Positions 35,641 to 47,914 are shown, numbered from the stretch's first letter. The stretch is 64,000 nt of DNA from Pseudeuparius sepicola (GCA_963920635.1 OY987299.1:24692901-24756900); one strand, 5' to 3'. Made by a program: numbers and translations. Notes: generated by a model from the sequence alone, not told the origin.

Positions 35641-35900
35641 TTCGGCTGTTTTTAAATTTTTAGTATTTATTTTCATTTTAAGTAACATTACAGTTGCAAA
35701 AAGTAAATATTGCTTTTTATTTTTTTAGTAAATTTTAGTCTATAAAATAAATTCGACTTGGTGAATATTCGTCCAAATATTCTATCCACTTGCCGAGTAA
35801 TTAGCCGTCGGCCGAGTAGTAGGTTTTTTAACAATATTCGGCTTTCCGAATATTCGACAATGCCCAAAAAATGGCCAAATATTCAGCCAATTATTAACCA
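35641..35900. repeat. AATATTCGG-rich repeat, probably hAT-derived
   Basis: Dense CGAATATTCGG-like words in both orientations, similar to the start of the block at 18562. I could not fix the ends or a target duplication. Confidence 0.35.
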
Positions 35901-36596
35901 TGTTGCAGAATGGATCCTATTTCCAAATCAGTGACGTCCAGAGGTGTTTCAACTTTTAAACAATAAAACTCCAAAATATTTTAAATTGAAATATTTCTTA
36001 AGCGATTTTGTTACTCTTGACAAAAAACTATAGCTTCAAGCTATTTTTAAGAAATGATCAAAAGTACCCTACTGTGTCGATTATACAGTACCTAAGTATA
36101 ACCTATATTCTTATTCAAATCTTTATTTCCAGGTAAGCCCCATGACAGCAAGTCAATACATCCAAACAGTGAGTAAAAATAAACTGTATAGATATTTTTA
36201 TGCTGATAAAAGGAAACGTGTTTGCAAAGGTCGAATTACAAGAATAGCGAGTTTACTTTGCATTTTCAAAGAAATATTCAAGTATGTAATTGGAATCGTA
36301 TGCTAACGAAGATTATTGTTGCTTTTTTGGTACTACGGTTAATTCAGTCGGTAAATCCTTGCTTCGACCTACACGCAGGGACTATTTTGGATTGAGCTGT
36401 CAATTTTATTGGAAATCTTAAAAGTTGATATCTTTCTCAAGCTGTTTTACATTTAGGAATCAGTCGTTGACATTTAAAATTTTAATAGAGGGCGTGGCGA
36501 ATTGTTCTGGTTTTATTATTGGATTGTAAAGTACAAGGACAAGTAGTGTAATCAATAAATTGAGTTATACTTGCACATTATTTGAAGAGGCTGTTG
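35901..36596. other. Unannotated AT-rich DNA
   Basis: Nothing supported. Confidence 0.5.
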
Positions 36597-36691
36597 GTCA
36601 CAAAATCAGTCAGACACAACATAAATTAAAAACGAGTATATCTGACCAAAATCACTGAAGAGGCAGGCTCAAAAATTTACCCAGGCTATAA
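36597..36691 (+). repeat. 95-bp direct repeat, left copy
   Basis: Matches 37513-37607 with one visible mismatch (ACCCAG against ACTCAG). Such identity over an interval of about 900 bp suggests either a recent duplication or the ends of a small LTR-like element. Confidence 0.75.
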
Positions 36692-36804
36692 CTATCTTAA
36701 AAATAATTTAAACGCGATTATTGGGTGCGCATTACTAAACAGATTTTATTCGTTTACGCTCACAAAATGTAGTCGTTTGTTTTGATTCAAGATTATAGGA
36801 AATA

Positions 36805-37135
36805 TATTTTTCTTGAAATCGGCAGTGAAGTGTCCCAAATTCGTCATTAAAAGCTCAGTAATCGGCACTGAAGTAGCCCATTGTTGTACGATTTTTTCAA
36901 TAAGTAGGTCTTGGCGAGATGTAAACCTCAAACGTCAGACGCGGACCCATCGCCCGTTAAAAGTGACTAAATATTCAAAACCCGCCCAATAAAGGCCCAT
37001 TTAACTTTTCGTTCATATTGCGAAATTGTTAGTTGTTTATTTTATTTTCCTCGGCAAGAGGCCAGAGGCCTCGGCAACTAAATTCCACATGAGTCATAAA
37101 AAGTTGAACTTCAGTCTTGATACGTAAATAACTAT
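36805..37135. mobile_element. Family R repeat (partial) followed by a half family A hairpin
   Basis: 36812-37030 follows the left half of the repeat at 24313. At about 37033 it passes directly into the right arm of a family A hairpin (CCACATGAGTCATAAAAAG) and ends ACGTAAATAACTATT. The deletion between the two joins both families in one remnant. Confidence 0.65.
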
Positions 37136-37512
37136 TTTTGCAAAATTTGATGAAAAATAATAAAAAACTCATAAAATATTGGGTGCAGAAATTATTTCTG
37201 AGAGAATGTATCATTTATTTTCTGAGATACTGGTCTTTTTGAAAAATATTAAATGAGAAAGGAAATAAGAGTTTAGCATCTGCTGTATATTCTGCTGTGG
37301 GGTGCTATTCGAAATATATTTTTTGTTAATGTCCCAACGAGTTTATATCTTTAATAATTATTATTGATTGATTCGTATCGAATATGATTTCAAAATGTCT
37401 CAATTTTTTTTGTCGTTTAAATTCTTCGTAAAAGCTGATCATATTATAAGAATTACGAGAATAAGAATAATAATTTAGTAATTTCTGCTGTTACACTAAA
37501 CAGATAGGACAC
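37136..37512. other. Unannotated AT-rich DNA between direct repeats
   Basis: Nothing supported. Confidence 0.5.
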
Positions 37513-37607
37513 GTCACAAAATCAGTCAGACACAACATAAATTAAAAACGAGTATATCTGACCAAAATCACTGAAGAGGCAGGCTCAAAAATTTACTCAG
37601 GCTATAA
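37513..37607 (+). repeat. 95-bp direct repeat, right copy
   Basis: See the left copy at 36597-36691. The copies are in the same orientation, 916 bp apart start to start. Confidence 0.75.
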
Positions 37608-37914
37608 AAGCTATGCTTATGTAAAAATTGCTTTGGTAAGGACTTGAACCTGCCTAGAGATTCAGCTTGTTTCAGCTTGAAGTCGGGTAAATCATTAAAA
37701 TAATAGGGTCCAGCGAATTTAGATGATTTTTTTTATAAGAATAATTGTTATATTTCTATAAAAATAACATAGATTTTTCGGCAGTATGTATATATGTATG
37801 TATATATACAGTACGTGATAAACTTTTTTTGTCAGGTAGGTGTTTTAAATGTGTATTCAAGTGGATAACTTTACTTTTGGTCCATAATCATGGCGAACTC
37901 TGACCACTTTTATA
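37608..37914. other. Unannotated DNA
   Basis: Nothing supported apart from TATA/TGTA simple sequence near 37790-37810. Confidence 0.5.
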
Positions 37915-38843
37915 CAGGGTGATTCAGTTATGATGTAAAAAATGTTAACCACAGTTGGGAAAAAATAGTTTAATACGAATTCACCTCCCTTTAGTAGGGA
38001 AGCCCAAGAGGGGATTTTGGGACTTAGTAAAGCGCGGCAGATTAACATATGGGGGGATACCTTGCACCCTGTTGAGTACCTCCACCATATCTAAGGCCTC
38101 TATACAGGGCCGCGCGTGTAGGGCAGCCGATCAGAATAGTAAAAAAAAATCGATTGGTGGATATACTCGAGCGCGTCAGATTAAGATATGATGGGTTAAT
38201 TACATGCTGAAAAGTGTGCATTTCAATAACCTGACGATTTGAGCGTGACGTGAGGAGGTGGGAGGGTCACAAACTTGCAAAAAAAAACGTTACCTCGACT
38301 TTTTCGAGCGCGGTCGAATATTTTTTTATTTTGAAGGAAATAATTCAAGGATGGCGTGAAAAATATAATCTGCCGATTTCCACAAGCCGAAGTAACAAAA
38401 ATCGTCGATAAAGTTTAGCGCGTGCAGCTAGCCGCAGTGAAGCATGTATGCCCCACTACGCGCCTCTCTCTCCCTTTCACTCTTTCTCTCGCAACGTCCC
38501 CACACGCCAGCCATCACGCCATCACAGCTGATCACAGCACTCGTGGTGATGTCCCTGGCCTATTGTGGGCCAACGAAAAGAGAAAAAATATATCTGCTTC
38601 CGGGGTCTTAAATGGGACCAAACGAAGACTAAATTAAGATAAAATTGAGAATATTTGACAAACGAAGCTCTGCGTCGCGGCGCCCTTCGAATTTTTTTTT
38701 AACGAACGTACATTTTTTGTTTGATATTTGGATAGATCTGCTTTTTATCTATAAGTTTTATTTTAGACGTTTTGTCAAGTTTTGTTTAGTATAAGAAATA
38801 TAGGTATAATAAAATATTTGAAAAGTCCACGTTCAACACCCTG
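37915..38843. mobile_element. Candidate DNA element with CAGGGTG ends
   Basis: Begins CAGGGTGATTCAG after TA and ends CACCCTG before TA. The terminal match is only about seven bases plus scattered positions. The inside is non-coding and contains GCGCTCGAG-type words (38166-38180, minus orientation). Tentative. Confidence 0.3.
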
Positions 38844-38984
38844 TAATATAGAAAATAAATTATTAAGAGAATATGTTTATAGACAAAAATTCCTTAATTT
38901 TTAACAGACAACATATTTTTCTTAAGAAACGCAAATATTCATTAAAAAAATCATGAAAAAAACATCAAGCTGAACCGTCTATAT

Positions 38985-39420
38985 GAATATCTGACGCGCT
39001 CGAGTATTTCAAAATGGCGATTTCTTTTTGCATTTTCAAAAAGCCGCCACGAGCTGGCGTCACACCCGAATCGTCAGTCTGTTGAATGGGAGCTTCTTTC
39101 GGGTTCACTTAACATCCCTTCTGAATATCTGACGCGCTCGAGTAAATTTTTTTTCTTCCCATTTTTAACCCTTCCGTACGGCCGCCCCCACCATGCAAAC
39201 CGGCAGATTAACATACCTACTTTATCGGAGACACGTGGGGCATATACACTATCAATATATGACGCGCTCGAATATCTCCATGTGACTATTTTTTTTTTAC
39301 ATTTGTGAAAGCCTGTAGACGCTCCCCCCACCGGTGGAAGGGTATATATCATATAACCTTTTTTTCTTTGTACCATCTAATCTTCAAAATCCAATAGGTC
39401 CCCACCACGCTCGAGTAAAT
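38985..39420 (+). repeat. Degenerate tandem repeat with the GACGCGCTCGAG motif
   Basis: TCTGACGCGCTCGAGTA or close variants recur at 38990, 39128, 39258 and (shortened) 39404, about 130-146 bp apart. Between them T-rich tracts alternate with C-rich sequence (GCCGCCCCCACC, GCTCCCCCCACC). An inverted copy of the motif lies at 38166. No coding frame or known family. Confidence 0.6.
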
Positions 39421-39539
39421 CCCCATTTAGCATCGTGGGCTCCCCTACTACTTCATTATAAACAACTTTCATGTGACTTTTTTCCGAAGCTCCCCAAATT
39501 GTCGATAGGGCGCGATATGTGGGTCACGATTTCATTGCG

Positions 39540-39862
39540 AATATTTGCATCCGCTCTTCATCGTACGTCGTAGCGGCGGGGTCGTGACCCGCAGGTCTTT
39601 GGCCTAGACCTCGCCGCCGCCGTGCAGCCCGCAGGTCGATATGGGGGCGGCAACGGCGGCGGCCGGGGCCCGGGGAAGCGCCGCGCCGCAGCGCCGGGGT
39701 GGGCGATCGGCGCATTGCGCTGCACCGTGCGCCGCTCTGCGGTTGTCGCCGCCGCCGCCGCCGCCGCCGACGCCGGTCGTCGCCCGCCAATCGCTTTGGG
39801 CGCCGCCAAATGGCAACTGGCGTTGCGGGACGTTTCAAGTTTGCTTCGTTTTTTTGCGTACA
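39540..39862. other. Large CpG-rich block with CCG repeats
   Basis: About 300 bp of very GC-rich sequence including a (CCG)n run near 39750-39770. Five or more overlapping frames are open on both strands; all give Ala/Arg/Gly/Pro-rich low-complexity peptides, so none is called. The drop back to AT-rich DNA after 39840 is sharp. It may be a promoter or first exon of an unseen host gene. Confidence 0.5.
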
Positions 39863-40309
39863 CAGGTCCGTAAGCTTCCTTTCTCGGATTTCGATTTATC
39901 CTACCTTTTCCGTTTTCATTGAACTCTGCGGAAATTACATTTTTTTCTTTTTTGGGTGGTAATATAATCCGCGCGTGCTAACCTGGTAATGGAAAAACTC
40001 TGCCTAAACGCGAGCGATAAGTAGTTAGCGTCCCAAACAAAATTTAACTAGACCAGTAACAAACTTAACTTATAAACTAAGAGCTGGCTACATCGGTTTT
40101 CACATGACTCGGTGTATGCGAAATTTTACCGAGTAATAAGGGTTCGATTCTTGCCGACAAATTGAAGGCGTGGCCCCAGAATGCGGTCTGGAAGTGTATA
40201 TACAGTATGTCCTCGGATGAGTTAACAAGAAAAGTAACTTATTTTTGACTTTCGCAAAAAGTATTTGTCATAAAAACTGTAGCTTGTAAAATAAATAATA
40301 TTGACACGT
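39863..40309. other. Unannotated DNA with a weak tRNA-like string
   Basis: GGGTTCGATTCTTGCC near 40141 resembles a B box, but no acceptor or anticodon arm can be folded around it. Confidence 0.35.
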
Positions 40310-40552
40310 AGTTTTTTTCTTCTCAGATGTACAGGGTGGCCAGAAAAAGCAAATATCTGAAAATGGAAAGAACTGCGATTTGTAATTTTATAAATAATTA
40401 TAATTGTTTAGAATTAAATAAGGACCTTTATTCTGAAATTTCAACTAAATACGTATAGAATTTCTCTAAAATTATTACAAATGGCGGTTCTTTCAATTTT
40501 ATGGCATTTTGCATTTCTGGCCACACTATACATCTGAGAAGAAACAACTATA
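40310..40552. mobile_element. Foldback MITE
   Basis: The left arm TTCTTCTCAGATGTACAGGG continues GTGGCCAGAAA. It faces TTTCTGGCCAC followed by TATACATCTGAGAAGAA on the right. The arms are about 45 bp around an AT-rich core of about 150 bp. CAGGGTGGCC sits inside the arm, which hints that one MITE end lies inside another palindrome. Confidence 0.6.
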
Positions 40553-42360
40553 CTAACTCTTTAACTAAACACTAGAATTTTTTTGAATTTAGTGATCTAA
40601 ACTTAGCGACATCGAGACTAGGGGCACATTAAGCCACTTCGCGTATTGACAGATGTCAGATATTTAACCGTAATTTTCTATGCCTCATATTTAAATCAAA
40701 ATAAAAAATAATTAATTCTTTTCTAAAGGATACTAAAGAGAAACTAAAGTACCTAAAGTACTTAAATTTCTGCACAAGTTACATTTTTATTACATCCGCA
40801 CAACAAAAATGTACAAATCGACAAAAAGTATCAATGAAAAAGGAAGACAGAATATATGTATGCAATAATAAGTAACTATAACTTTTGGTGCCTAGTAAAA
40901 CAGACAAAACACTTTTTATACGTAGCTGTGAGCGGATTTTTCAAAATTGCCACCATAATATAGCAAGTAGGTACCTACCTAATATTTTCAATTATATTCT
41001 TGGTTTGTTTAAGATTTTAATGTTCAGCGAAGCAAATACGCAAACATAGTTGTAATAATTATTGTAAACTCATATTATCAGTCAACTGCACTCCCAATAT
41101 CCGATGAGTATAAGAATTTTGCTCTGCTGGTGGAAAAATAAAAAATAGAAAATGTAAGAAGTACCTGTACTGATATTTGTGTTATTGTTCAAACGATATT
41201 TATACTGAACTAAAAATATACAGAGTGACTTATTCATAAATACATTGATTTTAACAGTGGGTAGGGAAAAATTCCCTGAAAGCGAAATCGTAATTAAAAA
41301 AACTCGCAACTTTTTTAAAGCCGGAATTAATTTTTTTCTAACCCGCATTTTTACCTATTTGGCCCCCTATTTAAGACTGTCACTGAGTTGCTTCCAACGC
41401 CTATGACGCATGGGATGACGCTTGCCGTCGTGCGCGTTAGCATTGTTGTCAGATGTACGAAGCTTTCGTAAATTTAATGGAATATTTCCAGAACACAATT
41501 ATTTGTATTGTAGGCAAATGTCTCGGCGAATATTCTGCAAAACGCATGCGGAAATGATGGCCAAATGTTAACGCTTACCTTTTGTAACAGTTTTAACGAG
41601 AAAAATAAATGAAGCGGCTTCTTACGTAACCTTTTGATTTTTTATGCTCTTTAAAGTACCTACCTAGGTACTCAACTAGGGGGCTTACATGATTTCGTGG
41701 ACCTTGACACCACTGAGAACGATCTTTTTCTGGATAGAATGAACTTCACTCACTTCGCTTGGGGCACTAATTTTTCCGCCAACTAGTTCACTGATAATCC
41801 TTTTTTTTTAACTGTACCGGGATGCTCTTAGAGTAAGTGGTTGTGTTCAGTGGGTGTTCCGCTTCCTCTGAAATAATAAGAACGTCAACATTAGCCAACA
41901 TCTCTTGGGGTCTAGTTGCTTAAAATTACCGTACTTTCCGCTTAGGTCGTTTCCAACGCAAACACATTTTTCTCATCCCTTTCTTTCTCGTTATGTTTTC
42001 TTGTCGTGGATAGGGAACCATATTTGCAATAGGATCGCCGCTGTGGGGGTGGTCCTCCCCTGTGACACCAGGTTAGTCGTAGTCGGCCTTGCCCCTGTCA
42101 AGTTTCCGAAGAGTGCACTGTGGTTTTCCCTTCGTTTCTCACTCTCCGCCTCACTAATCGCACATATTGGGTGCGCATTGTAAATATGTTGGGTTTTTTG
42201 GGACTTTTCGGGATATTTGTTTCCCATGTTTCACAGAACACCCTCTTCGTAATTTGTTTTGGATATATTTGAAGGTTATGTCTCATTCATTGATCCTACT
42301 AGTTGGCCTTTGCATTAGAAACCATTCCTTTAATGAAAAGTTCTCGCACGAGACCCGCTC
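40553..42360. other. Unannotated DNA
   Basis: No gene supported. ACAGAGTGACTT near 41219 could be an eroded transposon end. Confidence 0.45.
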
Positions 42361-42389
42361 TTGATTGGAATTCTGCAAGCATGTAAACC

Positions 42390-43290
42390 TTCGGTTTTGA
42401 GCATACAGAGTGGTTCAGATGTCTACAGAGATATTTGGTCGAATTACCTAAAATTATTTAATTAAATTACTTAAAACTTTTGTCTTTTCTCTCCAAAACG
42501 TATCGAAATTCGGAAACAGTTTCAGTATTTTCCAGTCGCTGTTTGTTGACACTGTGTGCGTGTCGTGCGTGTGATTCTGATGAAAAAAATGGCATCTTGG
42601 ATTGTTATAGCGCGTGATGTGAAAAGTGTAGTGATGCGGTTCTCTCTTATTTGTCATCTGAAAGCTTTGGTCGTTGCTGTTGTCAAGCAATAGATTTTGG
42701 TGCGCTGGAATCAGAATAGAGCTATTAGTAGACACTTTCTAAGTAGTTTTGTTTCGTAGTCACCTAAATCGTAGATTGTTGTCTCCGATGCAGGTCTCTT
42801 GCTATTTCCTTTCTTGGTATGGCATATTTTCGTCTCCTCTGTCTAAAAGCTGGCGTCCGTGTTGTGCTCGTAAAATCTGCTCAGAGAGGTAGCGAACATC
42901 CCTCTTAAGTCTTCGAGGTTTATTCTACATTATTTGTTTATTTATTTGGTATATTGTTTTTAAAAACGCCACTTTTTGGCGCCCAACGTGGGTTCAAGGT
43001 GTGCTAACACCCTGTTATTGTCCCATCAGCCAGGTAAATTCATAAACTCATTTATTTTTTCAAAACGCAACAGCAACGTCGCGGCCGGTGCTATGTGCTC
43101 CACCATACCGTCGCAGTTCCGTGCGTTCAGGTGCGCCTCGTTACGTGGGATTTGAGGTAAATTGCCTCATTATTTAAACATGCAGCACAAATGTATTTTT
43201 TTGCGTTTTCGGCCTATTTGTACCTTCCCTCCCCTCCCTGGCGAAAATGGATGTATTTATGGATAAATTACCCTGTATATACTTATATAC
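42390..43290 (+). mobile_element. Candidate LTR-element leader with tRNA-Lys primer-binding site
   Basis: TGGCGCCCAACGTGGG (42977-42992) is the exact complement of 16 bases at the 3' end of tRNA-Lys, a standard primer-binding site of LTR retroelements. It is followed by a canonical splice-donor-like CCAGGTAAAT. Sequence before and after the site is shared, diverged, with 31500-31837 plus 35413-35640. No gag, pol or second LTR is visible, so it would be a remnant. LTR boundaries are not defined. Confidence 0.4.
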
Positions 43291-45460
43291 TTATTTAAAA
43301 TTGTTTTATTTAATTGTTTTATTAATTTTTATTATTTAGTAAGTAAAAAAGTGTTTTACCGTAATGTTCATTTAAAGCTCCAAAATAGGCAACCACTTTA
43401 TTTTAGCCCAACAAGGTAAAGAGGTTGTCGAAAAAGTATTAAACAAATAAAATATAAGTATCATATTACCTACCTCCTACTATAAATAAGATACGTTGAA
43501 AAAAGGAAACTCTTTTGTTTATTATTTACAAATTTTCATACAGATACTTCCAAATACAAGATCTACTTTATCCTTGTCCATATCAAGAATTATTTAGAAT
43601 AACACTATTTAAAAAAAAATTGTCGAAGCAATATTCTTCGTGCAAAATATTCTCCCAAAAACTCATTCCAATAAAGTATGGAGCATCAAATATGGGTAAA
43701 TTAATATTTTGTACCCTAAGATGGAGTCGTCGCTTACCTTATCCTTTATTCAGGGACATGTATGAAATATAACTTGTCAATATATTTTTATTATTGGCAC
43801 TAAAATATCTTGTTTCTGATCTTAAACGTAATAACAATAACAAAAATCCTGGTTACTACTAAATCATAGCTCCTCCAGCGCAGCGACCATCCTACATCTT
43901 TAATCGTTATCGTTAGGTATTTAAAGGCTTATCATTTATCATCAATACAGAATATTTGCACCCTTATTGTTATGACGCTGCGACCTTTGGTCTTCGGTAC
44001 TATGTTTCCACAGAGCAACTGATAATGCCCATATTTAGTTTAATTCCTACCTTTTATCTACATTCATGACATACTAAATTCCCTCACCACTTTGACTACT
44101 ATTTTGACTTTGACTACATTTTGATACATTTGTTTTAATATGGCTTTTGTGAAAGTACTTGTATGGTCGCCATGGCTAGCGGTCTAATAAAGATTTGGAT
44201 TCCTAGTTTAGACGACGTGTGTTCGAATTTGCAAATAATATAAGCGATGTAATTATCACCAATAACATAAACAATTCTTGTCGCAAACGGAAAATCCAAC
44301 ACAGGATGAAATATACCCGAATTTTGTATTTTTGATTTTAGCTGCAAAAAAAACCTTTTGTTTGCAGATGAAACCGAACCGAAAAACATCTGTTATTTTG
44401 CGCGCGGGCTTATCTTCTCAGGTTATAATAGTGTCACGGGTACGTTAATTCGTATACAGTTTGAATTCGAAATTGAATGAAATATTTTAATTGCCACAAC
44501 TGATGCAACCCAAGAAACCTTTTTTTAACATATTAAAAACAACATTGGGCTATTTAATTTCACAAACACCTGTTCTGATTGCATAATTTCACATGCAGGT
44601 GAAAATACCAAATACCAAAATTCCATAAAATCATTATTAATAATTTACCTATTGATCGATAACTACAAAAATGTTCTTAAAATAAATTCAAAACATCAGT
44701 TTAGACAGAGATAACTGTGATAAGATTGTAGTCCAAGTTCAGTTCCGCTTTTAACTTTACACTACACGTTTATTTATCACTGTTAAAAATACACTGCTCA
44801 ACGCGGTACGAAGGTGTGCCTAATTTTTTAAAATCCACTCTTAATATTATTGATGATTTTAAGAACGAACTTTCACTTCGTGATTCATAAAAATCCGTTT
44901 ATTGGCTGTGGACTTGGATTTGATGTGACAAGGATTTAGGGGATAGACGTTAAAACACGATGACACGATGACGATTTTATACCACGATGACGATTTTATA
45001 CCACTACGACACCACCGGGATTACGAAACTGTCTGGGAGGTTTGTAAGCTAAGTGGAAGCAGTCCATTCACGGCTTCTACCTGAGCGGCCCTTCGGGAAG
45101 AAGTGAAAGGAGAAAAACACTCGTAAAAAATTTAGTCGTCTGTAGCATAATAATAATTGAAATAAGCCTTTTTATGGCTTTATTATGAAACCTTGGAGAA
45201 GTATAGTTAATTTTAGGTGGACAGTAATTTAGGAAAGCTCACTGAATTTGGATGGTTAATTTTGGAAAATACACTTCAACTATTCATGCTGTTGTTGTTT
45301 TCTTTCGGGAGAGGACAGCCAACGAGTATCATTCGTACCTAATTAGAATGTGCGGACATGTTTAGACGTTTTATTTACGCATGCAAGCGGAAGGTGATTT
45401 TTAAATAAAATATACATAAACATTAGTTATTAAAATAACGACACGACAAAAATAAATATA
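43291..45460. other. Unannotated AT-rich DNA with a weak tRNA-like segment
   Basis: No gene supported. 44165-44240 has TGGCTAGCGGTCTAA (A-box-like) and GTGTTCGAATTTG (B-box-like) at tRNA-like spacing, but no clean cloverleaf. It could be an old SINE head. Confidence 0.4.
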
Positions 45461-45482
45461 CAGATAATAATAATAATAATAA

Positions 45483-45638
45483 GGGAGTGCAGGAACGTCC
45501 AACAACATCAATGTCACCTAAGGCCCGATAACATGGCAAGGGTCTCGTCCGAGCCAGATCCTTATGGTATCCGGGATACCCGGGATCTGAGTGAATGTTC
45601 CCCAGAGAGGGAGTGCGAATGCCTTTTGGCTAAGTCGA
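45483..45638 (+). mobile_element. Dong/R4-type retrotransposon, 3' fragment
   Basis: 156 bp that correspond base for base in length to 57913-58068 of the full copy, with a few substitutions. It covers the last codons plus the 3' untranslated region. TAA repeats lie directly before (about 45467-45482) and after (45641-45654). It is a severely 5'-truncated insertion into a TAA microsatellite. Confidence 0.93.
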
Positions 45639-46184
45639 TATAATAATAATAATAGTTCTTTATTTTGAAGGGACCAACAGTGGTACAGTAAAATTGTGTC
45701 AGTCGAAACAACATTTTATTAACAATTTAAAGACTGCTGTTTTGAAAGGCTTAATCTTATCTATTAGCTTAACATTGCTTACATTGTCATAAGTCATAAA
45801 CAGAAATTTTCACGCAAAATAATCTTTATATTACATGTTTCGGACACTAGCCCTTTTTGACGCGTTCTATAGACAAATCTACACATATGGACCGCCAGAA
45901 TCATTGTTGAAATTTCCACCATGAGGTACACCAAATATTTTGCATACATTTTTATGTAAAAACTAATAACTAAATTAAAATACCTATACTCTGTTCAAAA
46001 AGAATTGACAGCACAGAGGAAATTCCCGGGCCATAAAATGATCGTAAACCATAGGCGGCGTTATTCTCTTTTAATTTCAATGTGAAAATAGAAAAATTCG
46101 AATAAGTCTATTCTCATAATGACAAACCCGAAATCATTTGTTGGAGAAGAGAATACCTACGGGCGATAAGAAGCTTTCGAAGTG

Positions 46185-46924
46185 AGCGAAGAAACATTTT
46201 TTACTTGGATGAAAATTGGTTGAACGAGGGACATAACTGTGTCAAAAGTTTGGAAAGACAAAAACATTCAAAGTTCTCTACAAGCTTTTCTGGAAGGGTG
46301 GTTAAGAGGTATAAACCCTCCCTCTGGAAAAGGTCGTAGGTTAATAATAACACACGTTGGAAGCGAAGATGCGGATTTCTAGATGTCGGTTTATTAGACT
46401 TTTCAATTCAATTCTATCAGAAATTATCACGAGGAAATGGCGGCCGATGTATTTGAAGAATATTTGCAGCAAATGATAGAGCGGATACCAAATGTAATGT
46501 ATAATGCAAGTTATCATTCTAGACTAGTGGAGCAGCTTTCAACGAGTTCTTGGAGAAAAGCGAATGTTATTGAATGGCTAAACGAGATGGGGCTGAAATT
46601 TGAAGAAGGAATGGTCAAAGAAGAACTTCCAAAAATAGCCAGGCAACATAGGTCAGGATTTAAGAAGTATATAGTCGACGAAATGGCAAAAGAACGTGTC
46701 ATAAAATTGTGTAACGCCTGCCGCCATACCATTGTGAGTTTAACCCCATGGAGCATATATGGGCCCAAATGACAGGACATGTTGCAAGACATAACACTAC
46801 TAACATTATTACTGCAGAAAGTTGGCGAAAAGCGATACAACATGTTATTGCGGAAGAAAATAAAATGTGGAATCTTGATGAATTTATTGACCACACTCTG
46901 GAAATTGAGCCTCTTAGAACATGA
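46185..46924 (+). pseudogene. DDE transposase pseudogene
   Basis: Recognisable C-terminal two-thirds of an insect DDE_3-type transposase, spread over at least two frames. In order: YLDEN near 46202-46216 with the first catalytic Asp; PPSGKGRRLI near 46320; NASYHS near 46500, preceded by Met-Tyr where the second catalytic Asp normally stands (so lost); then KKYIVDEMAKER. A frameshift near 46700 separates this from EFNPMEHIWAQM, which carries the third acidic residue, and from MWNLDEFIDHTLEIEPL. A further frameshift lies between the first and second pieces. The missing catalytic residue and the shifts make it inactive. Confidence 0.8.
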
Positions 46925-47040
46925 CGACTCTTCCGAATTTTCGGAAGACGATCCTTTATATTTTAAATTGTAATATTATTTTAATAAATAAAATTCTCTT
47001 TGTGAAATTGTATTGCCAACATTATTATAAATATCAAATA

Positions 47041-47185
47041 CAGTTTGTTCAGCGAATGTTCGGCCCTACGTCACAACTCCCTCCCTTGCCTTACTCATGA
47101 ATATACGATGGATATCGGTCATTATTCACAAGTCAGACAAGGACGGGAGTTGTGACGTAGGGCCGAACATTCGCTGAACAAACTG
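47041..47185. mobile_element. Short foldback MITE nested in the Tc1-type element
   Basis: Ends CAGTTTGTTCAGCGAATG and the exact reverse complement. The arms of about 43 bp extend through TTCGGCCCTACGTCACAACT and its reverse complement. A related partial copy lies at 31700-31798. Confidence 0.8.
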
Positions 47186-47708
47186 TGTTTATTAGTGTAT
47201 CAAAATTTAATATTTTGTACAATGGTTAAGTAGGTAAAAGGCAGGTAAAAACGATAATAAATGAATAAACTTTTTATTTTCCTTACCTGTCCCTTAATCC
47301 AAACAAACCATTTTGCAACCGACCCTCCGCCTATGGCTTGTAATTTCCTTTATTAGCATTTTCTTGCCTATTGTTATTTGGAGATTACGGGGTGCGCCCA
47401 AGGAAGAACGCAGATAAATATATTGAACAAATGGCATAGCTTTTTGTGGGACCCAGCTAGCCTCTTGAATTTATAATGAGGGCAGCGTGCTATCAATTCT
47501 ATTTGAACAGAGTATAGGTATACCTCAACTATTGAGCCCTAATTTTAGTATATATATATATCTGTTTCAATTTGTTTTACCATAATTTTACGATAATTTG
47601 AAGGTCATACTGTCACCACAAAAGTAGGGTTGATATTGAATTCTTCTTGTTCGAATTTCTGTGAGTTATATTATGTAGTTAATACCATCTTTTGAGAGCA
47701 AAATAAGT

Positions 47709-47914
47709 AGTACCGTTGACTGATATATTATTAGAGACTAGAGACTGCTCACGGCTGTCACGTCTGACACATTTTTGGATCACCATGCGCTTTCCGGAGA
47801 TAAAATACAATGCATAATACATTGTTAGCCATCAGAACCATCTGTTTTCCAGGACATAAAGCTATAGCCGTGAAAAGTCTTTATATAAATACGTCAGTCA
47901 ACGGTAGTACCTTG
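47709..47914. mobile_element. Foldback MITE with TACCGTTGACTGA ends
   Basis: TACCGTTGACTGATATATTA on the left faces TCAGTCAACGGTA on the right; a second matching pair, CTCACGGCTGT against ATAGCCGTGA, lies further in. About 206 bp, non-coding. Confidence 0.6.

Larger units (their letters stand above)
45989..47512 (+). mobile_element. Decayed Tc1/IS630-type transposon
   Basis: The inverted ends read CTCTGTTCAAAAAGAATTGA and, reversed, CTCTGTTCAAATAGAATTGA, extending through AGCAC. TA lies outside both. It contains a broken DDE transposase and a younger MITE at 47041-47185. Confidence 0.85.

Noticed and set aside
39524..39962. Several long frames on both strands of the 39.7-kb CpG block
   Set aside because: At least six overlapping frames are open because stop codons are rare in CCG repeats; none has a recognisable feature.
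40080..40180. tRNA gene around GGGTTCGATTC
   Set aside because: Only a T-arm-like string; no cloverleaf could be formed.
41219..41600. Degenerate mariner transposase after ACAGAGTGACTT
   Set aside because: Short frames suggested it, but I could not find any catalytic motif or matching right end.
42454..42735. 93-residue minus-strand frame rich in His/Asn
   Set aside because: No motif or start context, and it lies inside the LTR-like repeat; not supported as a gene.
44155..44240. tRNA-Leu-like gene
   Set aside because: A- and B-box-like words are present but acceptor and anticodon arms do not pair; at most an old SINE head.
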